From Macquaria australasica (lineage: Eukaryota > Chordata > Actinopteri > Centrarchiformes > Percichthyidae), in assembly GCA_005408345.1 (NCBI GenBank), contig SEMN01000264.1:248001-312000 (forward strand): DNA of 64,000 bases, given 5' to 3'. Within the stretch, counting starts at the first letter, position 1; every line of letters starts with the position of its first letter. Both the position numbers and the translations under genes were made by a program. Below are positions 1 to 12,100 of this stretch, piece by piece. The notes below the pieces were generated by a model. That model saw only the letters and a list, made by a program, of their open reading frames with translations. It did no database searches and was not told where the DNA came from.

Positions 1-1132
1 TAAACCCTAGATCTGTTTTGGGTTTCCACCGCACAGTACTCTTAAATGGAGACGGGGTTGTTACCAGATAGTAATATCCATGTCAACCACGTAAGTAGCA
101 TGACATCATATCTAACATGACACAGTAAACAAAAGGAACACAAGAACACAATGGAGGACACTGAATGTTTCATGTTCTTTCTTCTCGTATGTGGCTGTTT
201 ATTACAACATGGAGACCAGCTTTGTTTGAGAAAAGGCTGCATGCAGCAAGGAAAAATAGTGTAGAATTGTGAACCGAGTCCTTTGTCACGCAAGAAATGA
301 CGATTCTGTTGATCAATCAATGGACTGCAGTGTTTCTAGTTTCACCTTTAAGTCCCTAGGTGCTACGTCCTACGTACGCTACGTACGTCAAGAGAGGGGT
401 AAGGGAAAAATGGGACGGAATGGAGATTCTATTCTATTGGTGCCATCCACAACTTTTGCTAATGGAAATGCGAAAATAACCATTCTAATGTGTAACGAAC
501 TGAAGTGAATTGGACTGCTTGGTGGAAATGCGGCTTATGTTGTGTACTCTCAGATGGGTCGGTCACTCACTCCCTACTAGTAGCTCCCACACATTTTTTT
601 TTTAAAGACCAATAACCTTTGCCAACACATGCACACATACTTCCATGACCGAGTCACAAAATTAAATATACTACTGACAAAACGAAAGTAAAGAAAAACC
701 TTATTCTTCCAAGACTTACCGAAAAAATCAACACAGTCATTTGGATGGACAAATAAAATACGGACAAATGATCTTTCCAGTCAACAATCAATCAACATGA
801 GACAAGATGAGATCTTTAGTTGCGCGGCTATGGTGAACAAAAATGTAGAGCCATTCATGTATTTTCAAAAATGTATCTCACTTTACTACAAGAGCAGGAA
901 AAACAAAAAAAGCTATATCACAAGATTGTGCTAACCCAAATGCCAGATGACATTTTCTCTTATGTCACAATATTGACATTATACTGATAAGTCAAGGGGT
1001 CTTGTTAACAAGTGAGGGTTAAGATGGAAAGCGAAACCAACAGGCAGGTTGGTGCTGCAGTTATGCAGACTGGACTGTGTTGGTGAGGAGGGAGCTGAGC
1101 CTAAAGGTTAAAGCTTGCATTTTTGAAATCCG

Positions 1133-1262
1133 TTTTCCAAACCCTCGCCTATGGTCATGAGGTTTGGGTAATGTCCGAGAGATTGAGATCGCAGATACAA
1201 GCGGCACCAAATGAGTTTCTTTTGCAGGGTGGCTGGATTGAGCAGCAGGTAAAATGGATGGA
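1133..1262 (+). mobile_element. LINE 3' end fragment with TGGA tail
   Basis: The plus strand translates to YGHEVWVMSERLRSQIQAA followed by a decayed FLLQGGW segment. This is the C-terminal part of a LINE ORF2 family very common in fish, where YGHE(L/V)WVM-E-RSQIQAAEM is followed by FLRRVAG. The sequence then jumps to AAATGGATGGATGG, the characteristic tail repeat of that family, so an internal deletion removed the rest of the 3' end. It is a dead, 5'-truncated copy. Confidence 0.75.
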
Positions 1263-1786
1263 TGGTATCGAGAAATCCTCCAACTCTAGCGTCCAGAGTT
1301 TCTACAAATCAAGCTTTCAATGCCACAATTCCCACATAGCAGAGATAATGTTCAGCCTCATAGGAGCCAGCCCAAATCTCACAAGCTCAGTTTTCACAAG
1401 TAATCCATTTAGCTTGAAGGTGTAAAGCTGTGTTCAGACAGAAAGTGAAGCTAATTTTCATCCGCGCAAATTTGACAGTTGGACTGTTTGTGTTAATTCG
1501 CCTCAAACAGGCAATGTAACAACTGTAGTACATTACCTGTGAGCTAGCTAGCTAGTCAGCACTCTGTACATTTATGAAGCAGATTCATAAAGCTTCAGGA
1601 TGAACACATATTTGTAAGTTGAAACATTTTCAACTCACAGAAACATCAATTTGTGTCGCCCCTGGTGACTTTGCATCTAAACGCATCTTGACTTTGTGTG
1701 CAACTGCATCACCTCTAAAATTCACTTTTGTATGTGATCTCATCTGGATACTACTGCAGTATCGAAACTATTATGAGACATAAGCT

Positions 1787-2370
1787 GCTTTTACATGGAC
1801 CCTAATATTCCACTAATAATCAGAATAAAAAGGCCTCATGAAACCACCTCAATCAGAAGAGACTGGCCCGATCTGAAGGAATTTTTAACTGGGTGGTGTA
1901 AACCTTTGATAATCCGTTCAATAGGAAAATATTAGCGCCTAATAACCATGTAAATGCTTAATCTGATCGTTTCTCTCTGGTTGGAATAAACATATTCTTT
2001 CTGCGCATGTTTGCCCCACATGGGGGGAACATTAGGTGACGTGAACGAGTTTCCAGGAGGGACATAAACTGGTCTGTGGCTGATCCAACGTTTTTGTTGA
2101 AGACCTTAAAAGATTTAAGGAGTGTTAAAGGCCTCAATGGTCGAAAGGCTGGAAACAACGAGTTGTTCAAAAACCCATTCTTCTTCTTCTGTTATATTTC
2201 CTGCAGATTAGATGCTTCACAGTGGGCAGAATTACTTAGCACATGCCAAAAAAGTTCTATTCTGATTAAATGCTTCGGGCATATAAACACACATCTTATC
2301 AGATCACTTTATTTAGCGTCCATGTAAACAGTTAAGTTGGAATCAGAATGATTTCAAATCGGGTGAAGAA
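1787..2370. mobile_element. probable MITE with TTTACATGGAC-type ends
   Basis: The left end reads TTTACATGGACCCTAATATTCC; on the right TCCATGTAAAC (2319-2329) and TCCATGTAAATGC (2377-2389) are inverted matches to it. The interior has AATCAGAATAAAAAGGC and AATCAGAATGATTTC, typical of a fish repeat related to the block at 58129-58345. Ends are approximate. Confidence 0.45.
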
Positions 2371-2861
2371 ATATTGTCCATGTAAATGCAGATATTGATG
2401 GACTGAGTCGGCCAAAAGCCAATAGCACTAATCTGCATTCTAATGTTTTTCAATTTGACAATTTTCACGTCTTCTTGTCAGGATGGATACACATTTTAAA
2501 CATTTATCCAGAAGGAGGGCACAAAAACGGTTGTGTTGCTGTATATTTTAGCACAGTGTATGGGTCTACTCATGACTCCTGACACAGCCACTCTCTTGAT
2601 GGGTGTCAAAATAACAAGTTATGAACACTGTAATAACTGCATTGTCTGTGAATGTATAAGAGCAGAAGGAGGTATTAAAAAGGTTAAACCCTGATAACAT
2701 GCTACGCACAAAGCCACTGTAGCTTGTTTATAGCGAACGTTATGGACGTTGCAGAAAGCCTTAGTAATCATCTCCTTTTCAGTAACACACATCTAGCAAA
2801 GCCATCTCCACTGCACTCCACTACTCGCTATTGTTTTATTAGTGGTAAGTGATACAACAAT

Positions 2862-2930
2862 TAGTTAATCAGTCAATCGACAGAAAATTAATCAACAATT
2901 TGAGAAAAACCTGCTAACATTTCGGTTGAC
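2862..2930 (+). repeat. fragment of a dispersed teleost repeat (copy A)
   Basis: ATTAGTTAATCAGTCAATCG followed by ACAGAAAATTAATCAACAATTT matches the start of the longer copy at 29095-29310. Both resemble a repeat found very widely in teleosts. Confidence 0.6.
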
Positions 2931-3995
2931 AATTTTTTTTTTTTTTTACATTAACACATAATCATATTTGTTATAGATCCCTCAAGTTTTGTTTTGTTTT
3001 TCCCTCGAGAATTGTGACCAAGTTATGTAATGAGCAAAAGAATTTACATTTGAAAAATAAACTTCTTAGTGCTCTCTTGGGAACAAACTACGTAATGGAG
3101 AGTAATGGAGAGAATCTATTGGCATTTCGGCCTTTATTAACTGTGGCAGTAGAGACAGACACAAACACATCTTAACCACTAGTTTACTAGGACACTACTA
3201 TCCTTGGTATTTCTGTACTGCCATTTCTTCTTAGTCATTGGCGATATATGCTGATACATATCTGCGAAGAGCTCATTTTGGCCTGGTCTTTATTTATTTA
3301 TCGGGTTGTTGTGATGGGAATGTTTCACTGCTTCAGACTTTTATAGATTAAAAGTCTGTCTATGTGTTTAAGTTAATTGAAAACACAAAAAATGTACAAT
3401 ATTGGTAGTTATATATGGAAATCATTTAGTTGCAGTCCTGAGTTTCAAACCTTTTTGTGATAAAGTCATTTCTCAAAGTGAAAGTAAAATCCGATACTCT
3501 GACTCACTCCGTTTGGCAACAGTGGCCAATACAGACAGCTTCTGGCACCAGGTGAAGTTTGAATACTCTTTTCACGACCAGATTGAATTGTTATTTACCA
3601 TCAGAATCGTGGTGAACAAACCTAACTGCAGCAGGCCTCCCAGCAAGACGTCTCAGACTGGCTGACAGTGAGCAGGAAGCCTGTGCCGGAGATTTAAAGC
3701 CTCTGATAGCTGACCCAGAACTAGCGTTGGCTTTGGCCGTTTTCCTCATGACGATCTTAAAATCTGTCAACTGTTCAACAGACTCAGGCCAGAGCCTCCG
3801 TGATAGGGGGGGGGCCTAAGGCTTCATTTCTAAACTCTTAAAATAAAACAAGTCAACACAGGCCAATAGCCACTAGCCTTGTGCTCCAACTGTCATTTCA
3901 ACCTGCACATTTAGCACTACCGGATAACACATAAGCCTCAGTGCCTCAATCTAGCGCCAGGTTAAATCCTTATGTTAGCGCGCTTTAAAGGGGTG

Positions 3996-4015
3996 GTGTG
4001 TGTGTGTGTGTGTGT
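3996..4015 (+). repeat. (GT)n microsatellite
   Basis: Uninterrupted GT dinucleotides, about ten units, just left of the CpG-rich block at 4020-4640. Confidence 0.9.
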
Positions 4016-4413
4016 AACTAAACAGCAGTTGAGCTGGCAGGCAGATACTTGTGAGAGCTCGCTGCCGTTTTGAGCCAGCACGGCCTGGCTCCTGGAAAAC
4101 ACAAAAGTAGCAACAACTTGATCAACCAGTGCCAACACGACGGTGACAACATGGTTGTTGTTGGTTAGCCGGACAGCCACTGCTAGCTACAAACACAGCT
4201 ACCCAAGAGCTAGCTTGCCGTTGTTAGCACGGCAGCAAACACGGCTAAATAGTGTCTAATATTAGCAACGGTGATTACACTGAAGGTCATAAGTTAGCTA
4301 GCTGGCTTTAGCTGGAAGCTAACTAGCTGCTTTGAACAACAGCACCTGCTTACGTCGCTTCTAGCTTTCTAGCGGTTAGCTCTAGTTAGCCAGCGGCAAG
4401 TGTTGCTACTCAC

Positions 4414-4640
4414 CTTTAAGCGCTGCTGCGGCTGGTTTGCACCTACTAAACTGTTTTTAGCGTCCAAACTCCAGCTATGAAACGCCGACGAACCGCGCTA
4501 TCCGGGAATTGTTTTTGGCTAAAAACGGAGCGTAGCTTTCAGAAAGTCTCAGCCACATGTCCCGCGGTCTGGCTGAGAGTTGGTGCAGCCGGCGCCCCCT
4601 GCCGGAGCCGCCGAGCATTACACAGCACAGTGGATTTATC
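4414..4640 (-). other. putative noncoding first exon and promoter, minus strand
   Basis: CpG-rich sequence ending, on the minus strand, in a near-perfect donor CTTAAAG|GTGAGTAGC. The frames across it are closed before the donor, so it would be 5' UTR. The right boundary is a guess from the drop in CpG content near 4640. No coding partner is visible to the left in this window. A strong CTCF-like motif sits inside it at 4592-4605. In human, SCAF11 lies next to ARID2 on this side, but in the opposite orientation, so I do not name this gene. Confidence 0.5.
4592..4605 (-). promoter_or_regulatory. CTCF-like motif
   Basis: GCGCCCCCTGCCGG, whose complement CCGGCAGGGGGCGC closely matches the vertebrate CTCF core. 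It is inside the CpG-rich first-exon candidate. Confidence 0.5.
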
Positions 4641-5846
4641 CCTCTGGTGGCATTTACACGACCAAGAAGGAACAGCAACAGGTGGTGCAGTAGCCAAAAA
4701 CTTTAAAAGATAATATAAAGTGTCAACATTTACAATTTAGAACACCTGACACATCAAGTCTTAAATGTTTAATATCTATAAGGGTATATAAGTAAACAGA
4801 GCAATGAACCGTGGTGAATGGGATGGTCCAAAGTCCCAGTCCCCATCAAAGACTGCTTCTATATCATGTGTGAGTGATCCACATCTAGGTCTGTCCAGTC
4901 AAATTAAAATAATGTAATAGTACATTTGTCTATTGACACACAGAAGTGGCCAAATCAGTCTATTATCTTAATGATTATAGGCCTACATTTGAATAACACA
5001 GTAGTCTATACAGGACATCACAAGTTGTGCTCACTTCTTTCGTTTTACCTGAGGAAGAACGTCTTTGGTTGAATTTGTCAGTTGTGTCCACATAAAAATA
5101 GTGGGTGAGTGTTTACTGCCAGGCAGTGGTCACAGTGAGAAACTGCAACGTAATAAATACATTTGTGGCTAACATATGGCGTTAATGTCAGTACAATCAT
5201 TATTGATACCCATGTGTACAAATCATTATTGTGATTTTTACAGATAGGAGCAACATCTCTGTTGGTAAAAACTGTATTGATTAGGTGTTATTTTAATAGC
5301 ATATTTCTGGTTTCGAGATCATGCAGTCATGTCAGTGGGTGTTCGCTGCCTTCCAGCGGTCACACTGAGAAACTACATCAAGGCAAGACACGTCAAGTCA
5401 GACATAATAACATGTTTTGAAAAACCTCTGTTTCTTTTGATGGTCGCATTTTGAAAGTTTTGAAGTATGGCACTGTGTCTGCCGTGACTCTGTTGGAGCT
5501 GACAGTTGACATGAGTGTATTCGGAAACACGAGTGGTCATAGTTAGGAGCTGCAACACCGCATCCATTTGTGGCTAATAGTTTAAATGTTAAATGTTTAA
5601 ATTGTTATTAATATCACTATGTGCAAGTCACTATTAGTGTGATTATTAAAAACAACAAAGTAACATCAATACTAGTAAAAAAACAACAACAACGTATCAC
5701 TTAAATCAATGTGTTTATAATACTAACAATGAAACAAATCACCCATGTAATGTGAGAGGTGTCTCGTAGTAACGTACACCATAAAAAACAGACATTAATG
5801 TTGTTTTATCAACAGCCCTTTATCACACAACATTATTTACATGGAA

Positions 5847-6030
5847 AGCACAGGTGTAGATAATAAAATCAATGGTGGCTGAACATTTAGCTACTTTAGT
5901 TTCCAGGTCCTGGTGTTGTGCATGTTGTGCATGTGGGCTAGGACACTTGAACAGAAAAGAACCATCATTAATGTTATTAGTAACACCTCTGCTTTCCCTA
6001 CTATGACAAGCAATAACATTGTGGAAATGT
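5847..6030 (+). repeat. dispersed repeat, copy 1
   Basis: Shares an ordered series of segments with 50360-50576 in the same orientation: CAGGTGTAGATAATAAAATC, TTCCAGGTCCTGGTGTTGTG, GACACTTGAACAGAA, TTAATGTTATTAGTAACACC, CTATGACAAGCAA. Probably a family of short nonautonomous elements; class not determined. Confidence 0.7.
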
Positions 6031-6639
6031 GGGAAAGGACTATTACAACTAGTCTGAATTTATTTAGTGTGCTTTAAAGCATTTTTAGAGCGAGGACTTT
6101 AAGAAGACAAACATTGTGTCTTATATTTGTGGTTGTTAAAATGAGCAATGGCTGTAAAGAGAGGGCCAGCTATTGGACTCAAACCTCAGCAGTAAATACA
6201 CAATACTCCCTGCACTTTTTGACTGAATGCAGGAACACAACAGCAATAAGCAGAAGGATCTCACATTATGCTTTAAGCGCTAACAAAATGTAACACTGCA
6301 CAGTCTTTTGATAAATACAGAAGGTTCTGTGTAGTAAGATTAAACACAAAGTTGTGGGAAGTGGAGCGCTCAGCAAAGTCATTAACAATTCAATTATGTT
6401 GAAAGAATCGAGCCAAAGGAAAATGTCCAGTGGTTAAACAGAACAAAAGGATGAGCTCGCCAGCAAATGAAGCTTGTTAGGTTATATCAGACAAGAGTGC
6501 TGTTTGAAGTCTCAGCTACCAACCATGAAAACTGAGTGCTGAATATTAAAAACACTGGCATCTGTTCAGACGTCTCTTATTTAGCACACAACAAGGGCGC
6601 CTTGATGAATCCAGGAAAAGACTCATACTCAGTTGGTGT

Positions 6640-7205
6640 TCTCTACACCAGTGCTTCCCCAGCTTTTTTTTGTCAGATGAACTCAAGTACTCCTTCATCG
6701 ACATGCTCCAAACGTGTTCATTTGAAAATGGAAGTAATTTATTAGTATTGATTATATAAAAGTGGCTATTGTTACAATAATGATTTCATACAACTGAACT
6801 GTCAATGTTTGGGCAAGTTTGCATTTGCATGTCTACCACTTGGACTGACAGAAGCTGGACCATTCATCCATTACTTTTAGTTATGTATTACAGCTGCTTA
6901 GCCATTTATTTTAGCTAACCATTTCAACTGTTTATCCATTACTTTTATCTAGCTACTACAACTGCTTATCCATTACTTTTAGCTGACTAACTGTTTAGAC
7001 TTCTCTACGGGCTTGGTAATTTTCATGCACTCTCAATCGCAACACAGTGTTCAGGTGCTCAGGTGAGATCGCTCAATGGATAGATTTTATTTTATTTTTT
7101 TCAAATTAGTTGAATGACTCCACAATCTTTCCATGTACCCCCTGGCAACTGCATAAGTACCACCTGGAATACAAGTACCCCTGCTGGCAATCAGTGCTCC
7201 GTCTA
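6640..7205 (-). mobile_element. nonautonomous repeat with GGGGTAC end, plus short tandem units
   Basis: The right part (7131-7200, CATGTACCCCCTGGCAACTG then CATAAGTACCACCTGG) is an inverted match to 40345-40400 (CCAACCAGGGGTACTTCTGC and CAGTTACCAGGGGGTACGTG). Inside, 6860-6995 has three imperfect units of TTATCCATTACTTTTAG. The left end is uncertain. Confidence 0.55.
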
Positions 7206-7543
7206 CAATGACTGCTGTATGCACTTTGATAGACAGGAAAATGGGAGAAATTGGTATCATTCACTCTGCTGAGAAGGCGATAGGCTGCAATCTGCCACCT
7301 CTCCATGACATGTTGTACATCCTTTTTAGATTTTTTCATATTTTTGTCAATATGTTTTCCATTTTATATTTATACTTCTCGACTTTTGTAGTACTTTTTT
7401 AAAATTTTCTCTCACTTTTTTTTCTTATTGTTATGCACCAAAATACCAAAGCAAATTCAGGTGTATGTGAATACCTACTTGGCAATAAACCCAAAAAAAA
7501 AGAAGAAGAAACAAGCGTAAAACCAAAGCAAAATGTTCAGTGT

Positions 7544-7549
7544 TTTATT
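7544..7549 (-). terminator. distal arid2 poly(A) signal AATAAA
   Basis: AATAAA on the minus strand, followed about 35-60 nt later by a T-rich stretch (complement of 7493-7511), a usual arrangement for cleavage around 7520-7530. It gives a 3' UTR of about 1.55 kb. Confidence 0.55.
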
Positions 7550-8327
7550 TAAAAACTATAAACAGTCACCAAAGTAAATAAAGCCAATCTCTAACAGACT
7601 GTTATGTCTATGTATAGTCACACATCCTACCGACACCGCAGAAATGAGGATGGTTGGGTCGCCCCGGTCAGATGCTAATACGACAGGCAGTCATAAATGT
7701 TACACAACACACGGTAGAGAGGACAGTCTTGAGGACGTGAGCCGGAATGTGGCATGGTATTAAGAATGAAAAAATAGTACAATAAAACTCCACACTATAT
7801 TAAGATAGAAAAAAGTAGTGAAGAAAATATCATACCTGCACATAAAGCAAAGAACACAGGAGAAAACCTGTATAAAAACTCCATGTATTTAAACCAATTT
7901 ACAAATACAAAAAAATTTTGGTACGCGCACTGTGCCCGTACAATGACAAAACGCTTACAGTGGATATATGTTACTTGTGTGTGTGCGTGTTGAGGGGAGG
8001 GTGTGTGAGGAAAGAGGAAAGGAAGAGAATACCTTCAATATTTTTTTTTCTTCTACAAAATGACATGAGATATATTATTCCATACTCTTTCAGCCAGCAA
8101 AATGAGTTCTACAAGGTATTATAATACAAAAAATGTCACAGTTCCACAAAAAACTGTTTTTCCCCCTCCCTAAGCTTTACAGCATCAGTACCTTTGCAGA
8201 ATTATTTACAGGTTTTTAAGTACATTCATCCACTGCTGAGTATAGAATCACATTAGTTACAAGTGACCAGGGATCATAAAAAAGCAAGAAAAAAAAACAA
8301 AAAAACAAAACAAAAAAAACATACTAC

Positions 8328-8333
8328 TTTATT
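8328..8333 (-). terminator. proximal arid2 poly(A) signal AATAAA
   Basis: AATAAA on the minus strand, followed within 10-40 nt by a strongly T/G-rich element (complement of 8288-8320). It would give a 3' UTR of about 0.75 kb; usage cannot be told from sequence. Confidence 0.5.
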
Positions 8334-9069
8334 CAATCCTACCAAAGTAATGCTTCTATTACTCCACAGAGCAAGTTCTCCAGTGGCTGCATCGGCATGA
8401 AAGAGGATCTTCTTTATATATATTCACAACATATTTACAAGATTCTTTTTCATTAATTGTAATGGTATTCATTTCAATAATAAATAAGTGAAAATATATT
8501 GACTCAAGTAAGAAAACCAAGCTACCAAGTTTCTAAAGAAAAAAAAATCTCTGCGCCAGTTGCCAGCTGAGTCCTCCTCCACCCAACCCAGCGGGACACC
8601 TACAATAGCCCCGCCCCCCCTTACTCTTCAGTCGACCGCCACTCACTCCAACGCACACATCAGTTCCCGGGACGAAGAGAAGAATAAAATTAACAAAAGA
8701 AGACATGAACAAAATGTGCTCGTGTTTGGGGTTTCGTCGGTGGAGTCCCTCGGGGAAGCAGTCTTAAAGAGCTCCCCCTGGTGGGCAGCTGGTGGAAGAC
8801 CCCGTGGCAGTTTTTTTTTTTTGTGTGTGGTTGTGTGTGGATGGGGGAGGGCGGGGTGTTTTGAACACAGGTTGGCGAGGAAGGAGGTGAGACATGAGAG
8901 GGGGGTTGAGGGTGCCAAGGCGCAGCAGAAGGAGGGGTCTCTGTTCTGGTTCCTGCCCTCCGCTTCCCCCCGTGCAGACCTGCTACGGCTCACCGGTGGC
9001 TTTCTCCCCTCGTCTCAGGAGAGGGGGTGGTGGTGGGGTGAGGGGGTTGTAGAGGTTGTCCTTTTGGCG

Positions 9070-9181
9070 TTAAGCCTGGAGCGAGCGCGTCAGTTCGTAA
9101 AGGCATTTGGCGAGCGTGGTGGAAACCTCCATGTTACTTAACGCAAGCACAGAGAGGTGCGTCTCATGCCTCTTTACCAAC
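9070..9181 (-). CDS. arid2: arid2 coding exon 21 with stop codon
   Basis: Aa 1640-1676 and TAA at 9070-9072. LVKRHETHLSVLALSNMEVS then TTLAKCLYELTRSLQA. The last residues differ from the human tail, which continues for about a dozen more. Acceptor TCTCAG|GTTG. Confidence 0.94.
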
Positions 9182-12100
9182 CTGAGAGACAAGTGGGAAA
9201 AGACAAAGACAAAACTAAAGTTAAGAGTGTTCTACATTGCAAAAAGAAACAATAAAATCTTTATCCAAACACCAAGGGGTGATCAAAATAACTGAAACAC
9301 TGATACAGCTGATAACATCATGCAATCCACTACAACACTAATAACTTTAAGCTCCACAAAAGGTAGTATTTATTGCATGTCTGTTGTATTGGATTGTTGC
9401 AATATTCATCAAATCTTTCTGGTCACAAGGCAAAGGAACAAATGACAGCAAAAACCAGGAAAGTGCACCCAACAAAGTGCCCCTCAAAGCCAGTGGGACA
9501 CTTACATGCGACCACAGTCAGAGTGCTTGGCGATGTTCTTTAACGTTAAGGCAGCAGTTAGTCGTATGTGTTTGGTCACTGGTCCCTCTTTCTCATCCTA
9601 GAAGAGGAAACAAACAAGAAATATATTCATGGATTCCACTTTCTGATGATGGAGTTTCAGTAGGAGTGGCAGTTGAAAACAGGCACTTATTTGGACAGGT
9701 AAGACAAACGCTGGATTTTCATTTTTCTAGTTGTAATAGTGACATGGCAAAAATGGTATATCACTTACAGACAAGTATTCGTTACAGTAGCAAACGCCTT
9801 AATATGAAAAATCATGGGGGTTGTATTGTATGTGTAACATTTTTTATTTAATTTCGGCAAGTCTTTTAACATTTTTACTCAGATTCCAACCAAACAAAGA
9901 CCTGGAAACTATCAAATTCTTTCCCCCCAGCGTTTCCAGTCAATCCTGGAAACAGTGGGATTTAAAAGCTTCAGAGCAGCTTATGTCCACCTCGGCCAAG
10001 CAAGAGCTTTACAAGTCAGACAAAAGTGTGTGAGTTTTATCGAAAATCAGGGAGAAATGTGGTAACGGTCAGCCTTGTTCTACTCACAGTGAAGTCCCTG
10101 AAGACCAGGTTTCGAGAGCCTCTGCGTAGGGCCATTAGAGCTGCACTCGGATGATTCACAATTGCTTTCGGTGCTCGCGGTGTCGGAGTACTGCCTGCCG
10201 CTGGCGGAGTCCTTTACAACACATCAAGCATACACACGACACATCAATGCCATTTGTCAAATCACCACCACCACTGTTGGTGGGGAAATTCCATTTTATC
10301 TACCATTTAAACTACATTTTCTTATAACATCCATCTTGACACACTGGAGCCAAATGAAATCATCTAGTTCAAACATAAACAGGTATAATGTGTAGTTTCA
10401 GGCCTCAATCATGTATGAAAATTAATAAAGAAAGGTGTACGTACTGGGAAGAAGTCTGATTGGGACTTTGTGCCTGCTGCTCCTCTAGTTTCAGTCCAGC
10501 CAGCAAAGCCTCTCGAGAACAGTGCTTATCCTGGAAAAGAAAGAAAGGAAACTATTTAGATCAATCTTGTACAGTATTTTGATGTTGTTACAATATTGAT
10601 ACTGTAAAAAAGAGAAAGTGGAGGGAGTCTCACCTGTAGATGCGTGATGAAGGACAGTCTCTGCCGGGGAAAAGGTTCACATCCCTCCCATAGACAATGG
10701 CCTCCATACACACCTTTCCCACCATGCTGCGTTGCTGCGTGGTAAAACACCTGAGACGGCGTTTCGAACCACCTGGAGAAGAAACGAGAACAGGTCAGCT
10801 GGAGTTTGACTGAGGATAACTATGAAGGAGAGCCAGCCGGTCTGTCTCCCGACACGTACCGTTTACAGGTCTGCCACAGACACTTGAAGTTCTGCCCTGC
10901 TTTCCTGCTCTGTTCCGGGGGTGCTGCAGGGGTCTGCTGTGCTGGGAGGTGAGGGCTGTGGTTACCCGCCAGCGCAGGTTGGGATACAGGGGGCGGGGAC
11001 GGGTTAATAGTAGGCTGTGGGAGAGTTCAGAAAAGTCAAATCAATATGATTTAATAGAACATAAATGGAGACACCATCAAGAGACCTCATTCCATATAAA
11101 AAGACATTTACTGTTCCTGACAGATCAAGTACTTAAAGAGTTAATATGGAAGTTATGAGTCAAGACTTTTGCTAATAAAAACAAAAAGACTTTATTATCC
11201 AGAATCACAAGCAAGTCTAAATGTTCATCAGTTGCAATTGTAATTTCCCCCCAAAAATGCATAATCAACTTTAGAGTTTATAATTATGCACTGCTGAAAA
11301 TAACTCTTCATAGGAGTTGCAGGTGAACATCTGTGTTCCTGAAGATCCCGAAGAGCAACAAAACCCAAAACTGACCTTTCATTAAAAACTTGTTACACTG
11401 AGGTGGAGGAGAATAAAACGTACTTACACTTACTATATTAGAGGAATGATGTCTATCTTCCCCCCAATAGCAGCTATTTTCTCATGAAATCATCATTAAA
11501 AAGGTCTTGTTGGCTGAGATGTAACCGAGGCCTGTCTACTGGCAGAAGTTGCTCTCTCAGCTGCTTTGCTGTAGGAGGTGGGTATCGGTGAGAGCCACAT
11601 GGTCTTAACTGACCTCACCTTCTTAACCTCCAAGTGTTTACTCATCACACCTGAACCCTTCCAGCCAACAGCACAAGTGATGTGCAATAAGTGCAGATTT
11701 GTCAATTTTTGAAAATTGTTTCCACTCGTCAATCATGCTTTTTCGCAGGCGTATGATTGATTTGAAAGCTTATTTTACAGTGGAAGTTACTGCCCCCTGC
11801 AGGACTAAAGAATCACAGATACTTTCAAAAGGGAAGGTGAGATGCTTTACATTCCGCAGCTGACTTTCTCCAGGATTTTCAGTTGTGCAAAAAGGCAACC
11901 CATCTTCTGTTATATCTGTAACTTTCCCACCAAACTGAAGACACCGACTTTCCCTTTTAACAAAATGATTGTTATTTGACTCACTGGTCGTCAGTCGGAT
12001 GATTTACACACAGCCTGCTTCATAACATTCATGCAGTAATAAAGTGGTTTAGCATACACCACGCCAGGCTGAACTGGAATCTTAAATTAGTCATGGGAAA

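Larger units (their letters stand above)
1..4413. other. left flank; possible first intron of a minus-strand gene
   Basis: No coding exon recognised. It holds a LINE tail (1133-1262), a probable MITE (1787-2370) and a short copy of a dispersed repeat (2862-2930). It may be the first intron of a minus-strand gene starting near 4640 and running off the left edge; that is inferred only from the donor at 4414. Confidence 0.6.
4641..7519. other. intergenic, repeat-rich
   Basis: No coding exon recognised. Diverged local repeat units occur at 5107-5150, 5338-5382 and 5530-5650 (GGTCACAGTGAGAAACTGCAA and variants; TTTGTGGCTAA shared by two). Other contents are a dispersed repeat at 5847-6030 and a repeat at about 6640-7205. 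Confidence 0.7.
7520..9069 (-). other. arid2: arid2 3' UTR
   Basis: Noncoding sequence after the arid2 stop codon, read leftwards. It holds a CT/GA-rich stretch near 8570-9060, a T run (A on the minus strand) at about 8811-8821, and A/T-rich sequence below 8550. The end is inferred from the distal AATAAA at 7544-7549; a shorter form ending near 8310 is also possible. Long open frames on both strands at 8560-9141 are compositional. Confidence 0.75.

Noticed and set aside
361..391. Clustered TACGTACG words
   Set aside because: A short CpG-containing palindromic run with no other promoter or repeat context.
4477..4713. 78-codon plus-strand frame starting MKRRRTAL in a CpG-rich block
   Set aside because: No recognisable family; the strong donor lies on the opposite strand, so the block is better explained as a minus-strand first exon.
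8560..9141. 193-codon plus-strand open frame and a 116-codon minus-strand frame over the same place
   Set aside because: They lie in the arid2 3' UTR and last exon; composition is low-complexity (G/E/R or S/P/H runs) with no domain. They are open by chance in GC-rich sequence.
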